From Holtermannia corniformis (Eukaryota > Basidiomycota > Tremellomycetes > Holtermanniales), in the NCBI GenBank assembly GCA_001599935.1, contig BCIJ01000013.1:122050-186049 (forward strand): 64,000 nt of DNA. The letters are read 5' to 3'. Below, in pieces: positions 50,814-63,649 of the stretch. Below the pieces are notes generated by a model. That model saw nothing but the letters and a program-made list of their open reading frames with translations. It did not search any database and was not told the DNA's origin. Within the stretch, counting starts at the first letter, position 1. Each line of letters starts with the position of its first letter. The position numbers were made by a program, and so were the translations under genes.

Positions 50814-51133
50814 GGTTGCTATCCAAACTGTGATGTTGCCTGTTCCCCCTGCCCCCGCCCCTGTTATATACCGGTTGGAAGTCGCCATATGATCTCATGA
50901 CCGCGCCCTTCATGACGACATGGGATGCTACCGCGAGGTCCAGAGCGCGCAACCGGTGCGGGTGGTGGCCACTGGCAAGCGAGGCACGCCATGACGATCC
51001 TTCCGCACACGCACGTGGCCGCCGCAGTAGTTTTTGGTGGGAATCTCACCGGAGATCCGAACCGGCGCGTTTTCGATCCCCCCTGAAAGTCTATTTTCCG
51101 CGTTCAGGCTGGCATCGACAGTGACAGGGCAGC
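50814..51133. other. Divergent intergenic region
   Basis: About 320 bp between the divergent hydrophilin and UDP-galactopyranose mutase genes. It includes a C-rich tract and TTATATA near 50870, a possible TATA element for the minus-strand hydrophilin gene (about 60 bp upstream of its ATG). Confidence 0.5.
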
Positions 51134-53048
<1,915 letters not shown>

Positions 53049-53099
53049 TCGGCGCGGTCATATGTGTATAGATGTATCATACATGCCATGCGCAAGTCT

Positions 53100-54315
53100 C
53101 TATTCGCCCGAAGGCCACAGCCCGATCCATGGCGTCGTCCCATCAGCACACTGGCACGTGAACGCCCCCGGTAGTTTCTCGCAATCATCCGGCATCGGAT
53201 CAACACAGTCAAAGATGACGGGCCAGGTACGCTCGAGTGCGTGGCCTGGATCGTCAGCTGTGCGCACACACCACGGCCTCGCACTCACCCAGCGTCGGGT
53301 TGGACGGCTCGTTGTTAGCCCAGCCCTCTTTCCAGATCTCGTGGTCCTTTGGCGCATGGAACAGATCCGACAGCTGCTTGTACGTCGCGAGCGGGTTTGC
53401 CAGGATGCGCGTTTTCGAGACGACAAACTGCCCGGCCCAAGTTGACTGCAGGCGGGATCAGTGCGATCGCACGCTAAGGTCGGTACGAACCAGCTGCGGC
53501 GCGTCCTGCGGACAGTCTTTCTGTCTGAATTGCTCATAGATCCACTTCATGCGGGGAAAGTCGTTGCCTTGATCATCGTGTCCGCACGTTTGGGTGTGGT
53601 ACGGTCCAAACGAGAGAAAGCCAGTGCGCGGCTTGATCAGCTTGACGCGAGGGAGGAAGACCCAGTCCCAGGCGAGGTGCGGCTGCAGGAACAGAGTGTG
53701 CTCTGCGAGGTTGGTAGGGTGCTCATAGTGTCGGAGAATGTGGTTCTGCGACGGTTTGGTTAGATTGATGGTGCGTACTCGGTTCACTGACCAGGTACGT
53801 CTCGCCTTCGCGCCCAATGTTGGGCAACCCTACGACCTCGTCTGCGATCACGAGCAGTTTCTCTAGGTCCTCTTGCGTCTGCTCTGGCCCCTTTACGTAG
53901 ATGATGACTCTAGTGACAGACCCCTCGGGCAGGCGCTGCTTGACCTCGTTGATGGTATGTTGCAGCACATCCACAGGCTCAGTGTACAACGCGATGACCC
54001 TGCGAGCGTCAGTCGACGACAGCGCCAGCAAACGACGCACAAGTCAAAGTCGCTCGTCGAGATCCAGTCCTCTGTCCGGACCGTGTTCTTGATCGGCCGG
54101 TACGCACTTTTCGCACCTATCACGTCGAGCCGCGACGGATCGGACAGGACTGGTGACCACGCGTTGCCATCGCTGAGCCCAGCATACAGCAGAACGAGCA
54201 CGACGACGGCTGCAAACGCCGCGAGCCGAGCGGTGCGCCGGTTCAGCTGGGCAAACAGCTTTTCCATGTTGTCGTCGCGAAATCGGCGCGTTACAAGCTT
54301 TGTCGACTTTGCCAA
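53100..54315 (-). CDS. DUF3431 type II membrane protein
   Basis: DUF3431 family, found in fungi and plants, glycosyltransferase-like by neighbourhood only; activity unknown. The start could be 54315 or the in-frame 54267 (MEKLFAQLNRRTARLAAFA). Either gives a cytosolic basic end and a membrane anchor, AAFAAVVVLVLLYAGLS. The lumenal part shows RVIALYTEPVDVL, VTRVIIYVKGP, VVGLPNIGREGETYL, NHILRHYEHPTNLAEHTLFL and GFLSFGPYHTQTCG. After an intron comes STWAGQFVVSKTRILANPL, a family signature. The C-terminus adds a Cys-containing tail (FDCVDPMPDDCEK, TCQCADG). Four short introns. Confidence 0.82.
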
Positions 54316-54395
54316 CTTTAAATCGGGCGATCACACACTTCATCCGCTACAGTTCACTGCTTCTATTTCTGCTTTTTCCATCCTCAATCTCTCCT

Positions 54396-56334
54396 TCAGG
54401 CGCTAGGAGCAGTCGTGCCAGCCTCGACTTCCTTGCGCGACGCACCGCCAGCCTCGCCTTCAACGGCTTTGACAGACGCCTGCAAAGGAAGAATGGTCAG
54501 CCGCTGTTCAGGGGTTGAGAGGCAGGGCAATGACGCACCTCGGCGGCCTTGATGGCCTCGTCAGAGGGACCCTTGGAGTCCTCACCAGCAGTCTTGGGGG
54601 CCGAAGAGTCGCCCGACACGCCTGTTGAGGTCAGTAACAGATTAGATGCATGTCGAGCATATCGATGACGAATGTGGGGCCGAGCAGGCGTCGCGCGGTG
54701 CAGACGGCGCAGTGGGAGATGCACTCTCCGCACTCAAGTCGTACCGCTACCGGGCGTCTGCCGGATCGAGTCCGACATTCGATCCACGAGGCCATCGTGA
54801 AGCCAGCTGCTGTGTCTCTGACTAGCTTCCCGTGTAGAAAGTAACGGGCAACCCGCGCCGGTTTGCCCGCTGCTGAGTGGGAGTTTCCCTACAATGAGCG
54901 CCCGAGAAACACGACCCGGGGTCTCTAGTCCGCAATGGGCTCGGAGGCAATGGCTGCGGCTACACGGGACGCCGGCGACGGTGCGGATAGCAACCGTTGT
55001 CAAGTCGTGGCTTTCCGCCATATGACGCTGCGATAGTAGGCATCCCCGCGGATGCACTGCGTGTTCACTTGACGACATCTAGCAGTCCTGCTAATCGCAG
55101 CTCGCGAACAACGCAGTATGGCCTGATGCACAATGTATTGGAGTCGTGCTCCGCTGCGTCCGATTTCTGTCCTGGTGTCGCCCGGATTTAATCTCCGTCG
55201 CGGCAGATGGAATGACCGCCTAGTAATCTACAGTGCCGAAACGAAGCAAGTGGCGAACTGACAAGCCCTTGCACCGCTGACCCAACATCGTGCAGCGTGA
55301 CAGCTACAGCCGTCAAGAATGGTCGCAAGAGCCCCCGCGGCATCATATAGCATGCGACACGACCCGCTCCACAGACCAAAGACCGTAGGCCAACGTGCCT
55401 AGGCATCTTCCTGCTGGCGCGGATCTGTCTCGATGCGAAATCTGCAGCTGACGGAGAATGCGTGCAATCACGACGAGACCGCTTTGCACCCCACAATGAG
55501 ATTGCGACGCATGTGTGTTATGCGAGATCCTGGCCAGTGCGCACGACATCCGGCTTGGCATAGGTTCACACCTAGATGCAGCGGGCGGTTTGTGCGTGTC
55601 TGCTCTGCGAGGCCCAACCCCTCTTCAGCACGATGCAAGTCGACTTTTCGGGCCAAACGGATCGCAGTACTTGTATGGCTGCTCAGTTAGGCGGATCGGT
55701 ATAGCACAGAGCATTGCCTTTGTCAGAGTTGATCCCAACTTGGTCCGACTGTGGCGTGCTCGCTGACTGCCACTTGCTGAGCTGGAGCCAGCTCGGCACC
55801 GCACGACTTGGCTCATGACACACATCGAGGATGTGGATCCTTTGCGCCGAGAAGGCGGATAAGCCTGCTTTGTCAGGAAAAGGGAGCTGCTGCGAACTCG
55901 CTCAGCCAGGCAGTGCTGCACAATGCCGTTGATATAGACCCCGACTGATCAGGTTGCAACGCATCCGTAAGCATGGCTGATCGTACGACCGTCTCGTGCG
56001 GGCCTTTGAATCGCTCCTTTGCATAGAAGGCCATCCGAGGGCAGCAGCAGCCGTCTGCTAAGCAAGGATGGAGCTACTGCGGCAACGAACTGGATCGCGA
56101 CAAGTGGATGCGGTACAGACGGCCGTGCATCGGCCCACTCCACGTCATCTCCCATCCGTCTAGCATCCCGCATCTCCGCCACCAGGCTACACGCCCACAC
56201 TCGCACTCACCCGGTCGCTGTTTGGCGTCAGACTGGTTCTGGTCGCCTTGGGGCTTGTCGCCCTTTGTGTTGGAGGCACCCTTGAGGTCGGGTGCGTGTT
56301 CCGAAGTCGGTGACTGGGCTCCTGCGGCTGACAT
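54396..56334 (-). CDS. Small hydrophilic protein with a 1.6-kb intron
   Basis: Not recognised. Three exons (56334-56211, 54621-54539, 54479-54396) join in frame to give 96 residues of uniform Ala/Gly/Ser/Lys/Glu composition: MSAAGAQSPTSEHAPDLKGA at the start, then KGPSDEAIKAAEASVKAVEG, ending VEAGTTAPSA. No hydrophobic segment. The first intron is 1589 bp (54622-56210) with a good GTGAGT donor and a CTGAC...CAG acceptor. The second is 59 bp. The match of phase and composition across the long intron supports one gene, but two separate short genes cannot be excluded without transcripts. Confidence 0.6.
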
Positions 56335-56533
56335 TGTTGCTGTGCTGGGTTGTGTGTAGAGTGAGAGAGCGCGAGTGGACGGTAGAAGAAACGCGGTGGG
56401 TGGGTTGCGTTGCGCTTTGAATAGGGGAACCGCAGTGACGTCATCGAGGTGTATGTGAGGGGCGCTATTACACTGGATCGGATCACACTACGCAATGTCC
56501 GGTCCGGCTCGGTTCGGGCTTCGGACATTGACA

Positions 56534-57282
56534 ATGTCACTCACGGCCTACTTTACGACCCACAACCTGTCACTGCATGCCATCCCCCTCGCACTCGTGA
56601 TCGCGTACGTCTGCTCATTCGCGCACGCTCGCTGTCAGCTCACAAGCACAGTGGGATCCCGCACTGGTACGCTGTCGGGCTGTACAACCGGCACCGCGCG
56701 CGGGGCACACCACAGTGGGACAACTCGGTAGATCCCGTCCAGACCGTCTCCTACTGAGCGCTGTAGATCCCACCGGATAATGTAAAGAACATTAAAGACG
56801 CCAAACTCCCGCCCGCCGTGCGTCCGTCTGGCGCTACCCACCGGCCTGGCTGAGCTCGCACAGATCCACGCAAAGTTTATCCGCGCAGAAGCAGCGCAGA
56901 ACAATGGGTTCGCAAACGTTCCTCTGTTCTGTACGTCGTGGCCTTGACTGCGCACCCCAAGCGGCTGATCCAGTCCTCACCTAGGCGCCGCCATCGTCAG
57001 TAGCCCCTCTGCTAGACCCCACAACTGACTGTCCCAGCTGGCAGGTAACATTGCCCGTCTGCCAGCGTACTACCTCAACGCCTCGGCAGCGTTCTATCTC
57101 GTAACCCGCGCACTCTACAACATGGCCTACATCCAGATCCATACCTGTACGTCCCGCCACGTCAAGCTATAGTCTCTGACAACGTGGCAGCGCGCAAAGC
57201 TCTGATCCGGACCGCACTGTTCAACATTGGGCTATTGGACCTCGTCGTGCTCTTTGTAAAGAGTGGCAACAGGCTCATGTGA
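56534..57282 (+). CDS. MAPEG family membrane protein
   Basis: Member of the membrane-associated eicosanoid/glutathione metabolism family (microsomal glutathione transferase-like); the fungal substrate is unknown. It begins MSLTAYFTTHNLSLHAIPLA; an intron at GTACGT then gives GIPHWYAVGLYNRHRARGTP and WDNS. The family signature follows after two more introns: KFIRAEAAQNNGFANVPLF. Then the helices ILAGNIARLPAYYLNASA, FYLVTRALYNMAYIQIH and TALFNIGLLDLVVLFV, ending KSGNRLM. Six short introns in a gene of 749 bp. Four membrane segments are expected for the family. Confidence 0.88.
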
Positions 57283-58016
57283 GCGTGCGGATCTAGTGCA
57301 GCGTCTAGGTCACCAACTGTCATGATGAGATTGCGAGCAGATCACGCAGGCGATATCGCTCGACTCGTATCAGCGTCTCAACCGTATGAGCACCCGCGAC
57401 TAACCTAGGCAAGGTAGCACCGCGCCCTGCTCCCATTCCTGCACAACACGCAACGTCGTCGGGGTCAAGATCAAGGCCTGGGGCATGCTATCCATACGTG
57501 TAGTCTTGGACTCTGACGTTGCGTGAGCGTATCTGACTCCACTTCGAGTGACCTAGGCTCTGCATCTGAGCACAGCTGGACTTGGACTGGGAGTCGGTCC
57601 TAGCCTGAGGCCAAGGCAGCAGTGTCGTGCGATGCGGTGAGCTTCCGCATTGGCAGACTGCTGAACGCTTCACGGTCAGGACTCTGCCGAGTCATGGTAA
57701 TCGATCTACGGCGTGACTGGCTATGGTCCAGACTACTACAGAGAACGTCAAGCAAGTCGAACAGATTCAACGTGCTGAGCGACTGGACATGGGTCGAAAC
57801 TTGGTACCGCGCTGCAACGGACAGAGAATGGTATGCAGCGTCTCAGTCTTCGGAGCTGGCTCGTGGCAGTAGTGACAACTTGCCATGCTATGCGATGTAC
57901 ATGACAGAGGCTAGCCAGCGAATCAGCAATGACAGATGTCCGTCTGCGCAGTGCATCATTGCATAGTCCGTACCATAGCGGCCTGGCCTGTTAACCGGCT
58001 AAAAAGGTCGATGCGC
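57283..58016. other. Intergenic region without visible gene
   Basis: About 730 bp between convergent genes. Frames at 57622-57966 and nearby lack protein-like features and sensible splicing. No repeat, RNA gene or transposon was recognised. Confidence 0.5.
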
Positions 58017-59286
58017 TCAAAAGCCGAGACCGGCGCCGACCATGACAACGGCAACGCCAAGCAAGCCAACGACGACACCCATGTTGGCTGGGCCAACAGT
58101 GAGAGCCTTGGCGGCGCCCGAAGGAGCAGCAGCCGACGACGCGGCCGAAGCGGCCGATGACGCCGAGTTGGAAGCACCGGACGCCGACGACGCGGCGCCG
58201 GAAGCAGCCGAGGATGCAGAGGCCGAGGCGCCAGACGCAGTAGTCGAAGCAACCGACAGCGTAGCAGTGTCCACGGCCGTGGTGGCGGGAGCCTGTAGAC
58301 TACATCAGTCCTAGCCAGTCTATGAGATGATTGCGACCCACCGACGAGGTCGCGACACCGTTCTCGACGGTAAAGTAGTTTGCAGCGGCAATGTCACCGA
58401 GGTTGGACTGAGAAATGTACTCGTTGATGTTGAAGACGCCGAGCGGGGTGCCGGCGGTCGAAAGGTCGGCGGGCGGCGAAAAGTTGCCGGGCTGCTCGAT
58501 CAAGAGCAGGACGTAGCTGCACGATTGAGCGTTGGTCTTTTCGCACACTGTAGACATACCGGTGCGCGCCAGAGCCTTCGGCCGGGCCAGGACCAGCGTA
58601 GTCGGTGCTGTTCAGTGTGAGCTGCTACGGTTTCAAAGCGATGATATGGCGTACATGGTAGTAGCAGCCGAGTAATCGACCGTAAGGTCGGGCGCAGTAC
58701 CCGAGAGCGTGACGCCGTTGACGAGCCAGTGACGGGTCTGAGGTCGAATCAGTATCGCACGTTGTGAAGTCACGTCACGAACCTGACCCGAGCTCTGGTC
58801 GTGGCCAACAACATCGGCATCGACGAGGGCAACAGTGTAGGTCTGCCATGCGCATCAGTATCGTTGAGCAACGCTGATGAGGGTCACTGACGCCGTTGGA
58901 ACTAAAGTCGTCGCTGTTGCTGGGAGCAGTGACTGTCAAAGTAGGGGCCGAACCAACAGCTGCGCGGCGAGTTAGCTTGGCAAAGGCCGAGCACAGACCT
59001 TGCAACAAAGTGCGCATACTCACCGCTCTGCTCCAAAGCTTGCCCGGTCGTGATCTGGGACGAGCCAAACGCAGCGTTGAGCAACGCGTCCGGGTTGAAG
59101 TCGGCGATGAGGTCGGGTTCGAGGCCAGATTCTGCAAGGATTCGTGTGAGTCTCCACGTAACGCCCTGACGACTCGTACACACGCTTAAAGTTGGCCTCG
59201 ACGGTCTCGATGTCGAGCTCGGACGCCTGGCCGTTGACGACCGAGCCAAGGAGCGCGAGCAAGGGAAGGAACTTGAGGCCGAGCAT
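58017..59286 (-). CDS. Secreted GPI-anchored PEBP-like protein
   Basis: Phosphatidylethanolamine-binding protein (PEBP/TFS1) fold carried on a secreted, surface-anchored frame. The start gives a signal peptide MLGLKFLPLLALLGSVVNGQ. Family blocks: TVALVDADVVGHDQSSG (from the D-P-D-x-P region), HWLVNGVTLSGTAP, and, after an intron, DYAGPGPAEGSGAHRYVLLL followed by IEQPGNF, the GP-P-x-G-x-HRY core of PEBP. The C-terminus is a long Ala/Ser/Gly-rich stalk ending in a hydrophobic GPI-type tail (NMGVVVGLLGVAVVMVGAGL). About five introns. Cytosolic PEBPs lack these ends. An alternative start at 59352 would spoil the signal peptide. Confidence 0.88.
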
Positions 59287-59602
59287 TGTGTGTGCAAAAG
59301 CTGGTCGACGTGTCAGTGCTCGCCGGTCCCAGGTAACATGAGGCGATGCCAAGCCATGAAAGGGACGGTGAAAGGAGTTGTTTCCGTGGGGAGGGTGGTG
59401 CGTCGGCGTGCATCCGTAAAGATGACTTACGATAAAGAGTGTGCAAACAGTTGGAAGTAGATGGTCGTCGACGGTCAGTGCAAACTCGCAGACGGGGACG
59501 CGTTTCGGATCACGTAACGATTCGCAAAGTCAACATCAGGGTTTACAGACGTTTCACCCCACCGGCCGTGGCTCTCCGACACTACTGCTAAACTGGCGCT
59601 GT
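59287..59602. other. Intergenic region
   Basis: About 315 bp between two minus-strand genes. No supported coding frame or element. Confidence 0.5.
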
Positions 59603-60704
59603 CTAAGACGAGCCTGTAAACTTGCCATACCTCCTGGCCAAGTCTCTTAACAGCCTCAAGTGCTCCACTCGCTCAAGGGCGCCTCGCGACTCGCGAATCT
59701 GATCGGTCGCGAATGCCACGTCGTCGTTCATAATCTCCTCTGAGACTGTAAGCCCCATCGAGAACGGGCGAGCATTTGGATCCTCTCGCACGCTCGTGTG
59801 CACTGCAAAGCACCCGGTGCGGCCACAGCCCGCGTAGCTGTGTGATCGTCAGCGGTCGCCGGCGCGCGCATATTGACTGACCAATGAACATACACTGGCG
59901 CGTACGGGACCGAGCGCCGCACCTGGATAGAGCGGTCTACAAAGTGTGAGAATTGGTCCGGGTCGGAGAGTTGACGCATCATCGGCCATGAAGAGTACTT
60001 CAAGTGGACGACGTTGACAGGGGTACTGGACCCCACGGCCGTCAACGTCGCAAAACTCTCGATGCCGCCTGTGGAAGCGTTGTAGCGCCCTTCCGACGTC
60101 CTCTTGAGCTCATACGAAGGCTGGCCCGGCGCGACAGGGGCGATCGTCTTGACCTCGCCGACAGATGTGCTGCACGCAGACCTTCAGCACGCGTAGTGGT
60201 CGCCTCGTATCTACATACGGCATGTAGTCCTGGTGGTCCAGCTGTAATATCACAGCCGTGTCCGCTCCTGTCCCGTATGCCAGGCCAGGATCGCCCTCGA
60301 CCGTCCAAGGGCCAGCAACCTGCTCTTTCGCTCTTCCGGTCGCGACATTGTGCCAAAACGTCCACGGCTCGTTCGCATTGCCGTCGTAGGGTCCCTGCAA
60401 GATTGTTCAACAGTAGACGCGGCAGCAAGGGACTACGCACAGCCAGGCCGACAATGTGAGAGCCCGAAGGCAGCTCGATAACGTTGGCGCTGAACGACGC
60501 ATCGTCAGGATCGACCGCCGTGCGCTGTAGGTCGGTGTCCCACTCGCGCAAGACGCCTCTGGGTGTTAAGCGGCTGTACCGACTGTGAGGATTCTTAGTG
60601 CCCTTGTCACGCTCATCAGCACGTTCTTCGAGAAGATCCCAAAGCTCGGTATCGGACAGAGTGCTGCACATGTCGAGGCAATTCGACAACGTTGGTATAA
60701 ACAA
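59603..60704 (-). CDS. Atypical protein tyrosine phosphatase domain protein
   Basis: Cys-based class I PTP domain. Blocks: DTELWDLLEERADERDKG, a substrate-loop-like NPHSRYSRLTPR, FSANVIELPSGSHIVGLA, then GPYDGNANEPWTFWHNV (the QGP region), NVVHLKYSSWPMMRQLSD and the P-loop HCYAGCGRTGCFAVHT. A 44-bp intron (59840-59883) splits the catalytic Cys codon, TG|C. The WPD loop reads WPM (Met codon 59982-59980), and the C-terminal Q-loop region reads IRESRGALERVEHLRLL, apparently without the usual Gln. Spacing from Trp to the P-loop Cys is 36 positions, as in PTP1B. Start is uncertain: the ATG at 60704 or a later one at 60671; a further 5' exon may exist. Confidence 0.75.
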
Positions 60705-61028
60705 AGTGCCATATATCTGGCCAAACGGGCGACCAACAGAAAGCCATCGTGAAGGGAGATGGTGGAGGCAAGAGAGGATGGCGAGACAAAGGTCACAGCC
60801 ATGAATTGTTCTACCGCTCTGGCCGCCACTTGATCCTTAGAGTCAACCGTCAAAGGACAGCAGATTTCCCTTCTGGGTTTGATTGTCGAGGTTATGAGTA
60901 CGTGAGCTGGGGAGGACTCGGCAGCAGCGTGTCACGACTAACATACAGACGCATGAAACGGCTGGCCGTACGTCATTCGGCGCGATCGGAGCTGTCGAGA
61001 TGCGACAAACTGCATCCAAGCGACCAAC
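60705..61028. other. Divergent intergenic region
   Basis: About 320 bp between the divergent phosphatase genes. A short minus-strand frame (60853 downward) could be an extra 5' exon of the PTP gene but no splice pair convincingly links it. Confidence 0.45.
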
Positions 61029-61930
61029 ATGCCTGCTACTACCAAAAAGCTGCATCTCACCCGGCACGCCCAGGCGGAGCACAAGTGGGTACTCGGCGCA
61101 CGGTCGAGGGCTAGCGCTGACTTTGGGACAGTGTAGCCGGTGATTGGACGAGTCAGTCTTCAGTCGACGTGGCCGAACAAACTGACGACGACTAGTTCCA
61201 GACGCTCCGTTGACCGAGCTCGGCCGGCAACAGTCGCGAGACCTAAACGTGCTGACCAAAGATACGTATCAGCAGACTGCGCAGCTGCTTGTCTCGTCGG
61301 CGGTACGTCGTCTGGCTGACTGTGGCACGTGTGTACTGAGCGCGATGAACAGCTCAGGCGCCCAATGTCAACGTTCATCCTCGGCTATCCTGTTCTCCGA
61401 CAACGTCTCGAAACCGAGGGCAAACCCGTCATCCTCCTTGCCAACTTGCAAGAGGTCAACGCGTGCGTGCCGGCCCGTTTCCCGTAGCCGATAGCTCACA
61501 TCATCAGTCACCCCTGTGACACGGGCTCATCCATCGCATCTCTCGAGGCTGATCCCGAATTCGCCAGACTCGACTTCAGCTCGATCCCACACGACTGGAC
61601 GTCCAAGAAGGGCATCTACGACCCGGTCAACGTCGCACAGCGCGCTCGACTGGTACGCCGCTGGCTGCGTCAACGACCCGAGCAGGAGATTGTCGTCGTT
61701 GCACATGGTGATATCCTGCGCACGATCGCGTACGGTGATCCCTATGTCGACTTTGTGAGTGGGCTTTGGCTCTGTAGGCGGCACTTGACGACTGGGGTTA
61801 GGAGTGGAACAACGCCGAGAGCAAGTTGTTCACTTTCAACGCTGACGACGACGACGATGCGCTCGTGCTCGAGATCCGGGATGAGGTCGTGACGGGTGGC
61901 GCCGACGAGGGATCTAGTGGCCAGGCTTGA
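61029..61930 (+). CDS. Histidine phosphatase (phosphoglycerate mutase family)
   Basis: Branch-1 histidine phosphatase superfamily. Start MPATTKKLHLTRHAQAEHN carries the catalytic RHxxxxHN motif. After short introns: PLTELGRQQSRDL, TAQLLVSSAVRRTLQTF, and PVILLANLQEV. The second catalytic His lies in EQEIVVVAHGDILRTIAYGD. The motif HPCDTGSSIASLE resembles the E-x(4)CDTG block seen in fungal cytosolic members of this group. C-terminal acidic run DADDDDDALVLEIRDEV-like, ending SGQA. Substrate is unknown; the fungal relatives are usually annotated only as phosphoglycerate mutase family proteins. Intact across about four introns. Convergent with the next gene. Confidence 0.88.
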
Positions 61931-62081
61931 TCAGGTGCACAGAGTGCACGTAGAAGCGTAGAGGTGAAGATGCAGACCATGACTTAAGGCGGTGATTCGC
62001 CACATGTAGTACCAGCTTATAACCGAGCGTGCGCACTTGCAGATGCAGTCATCATTCATCATTCAAGGTAGCTATCGATCG

Positions 62082-63649
62082 TCAAGGCATAACGAACACG
62101 AGCAGCCGACTCAGCCGTGCGTCTCCACGTCGCTCTCCTCGATCTGATCCAATCATCGTCAGCACAGGACTCGGCCAATTCAGCTCGACACAAACGTCGC
62201 TCTCGTTTGCCTTTTTGACGCCGCCGACAGCTCGCGTCTTGCGCGTGACCGAGGCCCTGCGCGCAGGGTTGGCAGGGAAGAGTGCCGGGAGAGCAGAGAC
62301 GTCTTTGAGGTTCTGTCATGGTCAGCCGCGCTCTGGGCGACCGTGGTCATGACACCTACCGGCTTGAAACCGCCTTGGGCGCCAAGAGCACTCCTACGTC
62401 GGTGTCAGTCTTGTTTTCCGTATCGACTCGGATCACTGACCGTGTCCAATACATGAGCGCTTGGAGTACCGTTGGGTCGGCGCTGTCGTATCGCAGGACG
62501 GGCGAGATGCAGCCATGCCTGCCGCCGTGTTAACCGGACCCCATGGTTGCGACGCACTCACTTGTGGTCGTCTGCAAACGAGCCAAACACCCAGCGCGTA
62601 TAGTCGGTCAAGACGAACCACTCGGTGCCGAGGCGCTTGGTGCTGCCCCATGCACGGGACCAGTACCACGATGCCTTGTTCTTGGTGTTGTACGAGTAGG
62701 GGCCGGTGACGACAAACTCTTCCCAGTCGGCAGGTGCGAACGCGGCCGAGTTGATCGTGCGTACGACGAGGGCGGTCGCCGGGTTGGTCTTGGTTTGAAG
62801 AAGGAACTCGCCGGAGCCTTGGGGCATGTCAGTGTGGGACGGGTTGCAGGTCAAGAGCTGCGGGGCGGTCCATTGACGGCGTGGCAAAGGCACCATAGGA
62901 ACACGGCGTCCACGCCAGCCGGACATCAAGCACGCCGGGCCCGAAAGGACACGTTAGACGTACCCAGCGGCGACTTGCTAAACTTCCATTCATACTCGTC
63001 CGTCTTGCTCACGCCGCTCTTGACCGAGCTTGCACCCGGCGAGAGTCGAGCGCTGGCCTGACTGTGCGTCGAAGGGTCTTCACCGCCGTCGCTCTCGTAG
63101 CCGGCTTGATCGAGCGCCTTGGAGCCCGTTGCGCCGAGCGGGACGGCATTCTCGTGTGCTTGAAGTGCGGTGAGCGAGGTGGCGATCGCGAGCAGGGGGA
63201 TCGCCTTGAGGTCTGTTCAGGTGTGGTTGTCAGCTGACTTTGCGCGGGCAAGGATTCGTCTGGGTGAGAGCAGTGGATGATGTGGACTACAGGATGCAGT
63301 CACTGACATTGCATCAGGTCCGAAGGCGCCTTGATGACAGCTGGCAGGTCGGTCAGGGCCTTTACGAACGACGGGTACTTGTGAGCCGGGTGCGGCGTGA
63401 TGGGATCCGATGGGAGCTTGTCGGTCGTGTCTGCACGACATGGCATCAGTCGGTGAGTCGCGTAACACGACATGACCCACAGCCCTTGACGAGATCGCGA
63501 AACTCGGTGATCTCGTGGATACCCTCGAGCGTGCCCTCTTTCCAGTCTGCACGCGGACCCGTGCCACCCGTGCCAGGTGGATAGGCCTCACGAGCAGCCG
63601 GCAATGGGGCCGCGAGGTACTTTTGGAGGTCGAGAGGCGGCTGGGGCAT
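62082..63649 (-). CDS. Hypothetical protein with Trp-rich C-terminal domain
   Basis: Not recognised. Exons join in frame through about six short introns: MPQPPLDLQKYLAAPLPAAR, TTDKLPSDPITPHPAHKYPS, FVKALTDLPAVIKAPSDLMQ, then LKAIPLLAIATSLTALQAHE, a Ser-rich charged stretch (SRLSPGASSVKSGVSKTDEY), GEFLLQTKTNPATALVVRTI, and a Trp-rich block (NKASWYWSRAWGSTKRL, TEWFVLTDYTRWVFGSF) followed by CISPVLRYDSADPTVLQAL and MYWTRSALG. The final exon is basic and ends VFVMP. The Trp-rich part resembles uncharacterised fungal proteins I recall only loosely. The exon boundary near 62830-62960 is uncertain. Confidence 0.55.
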
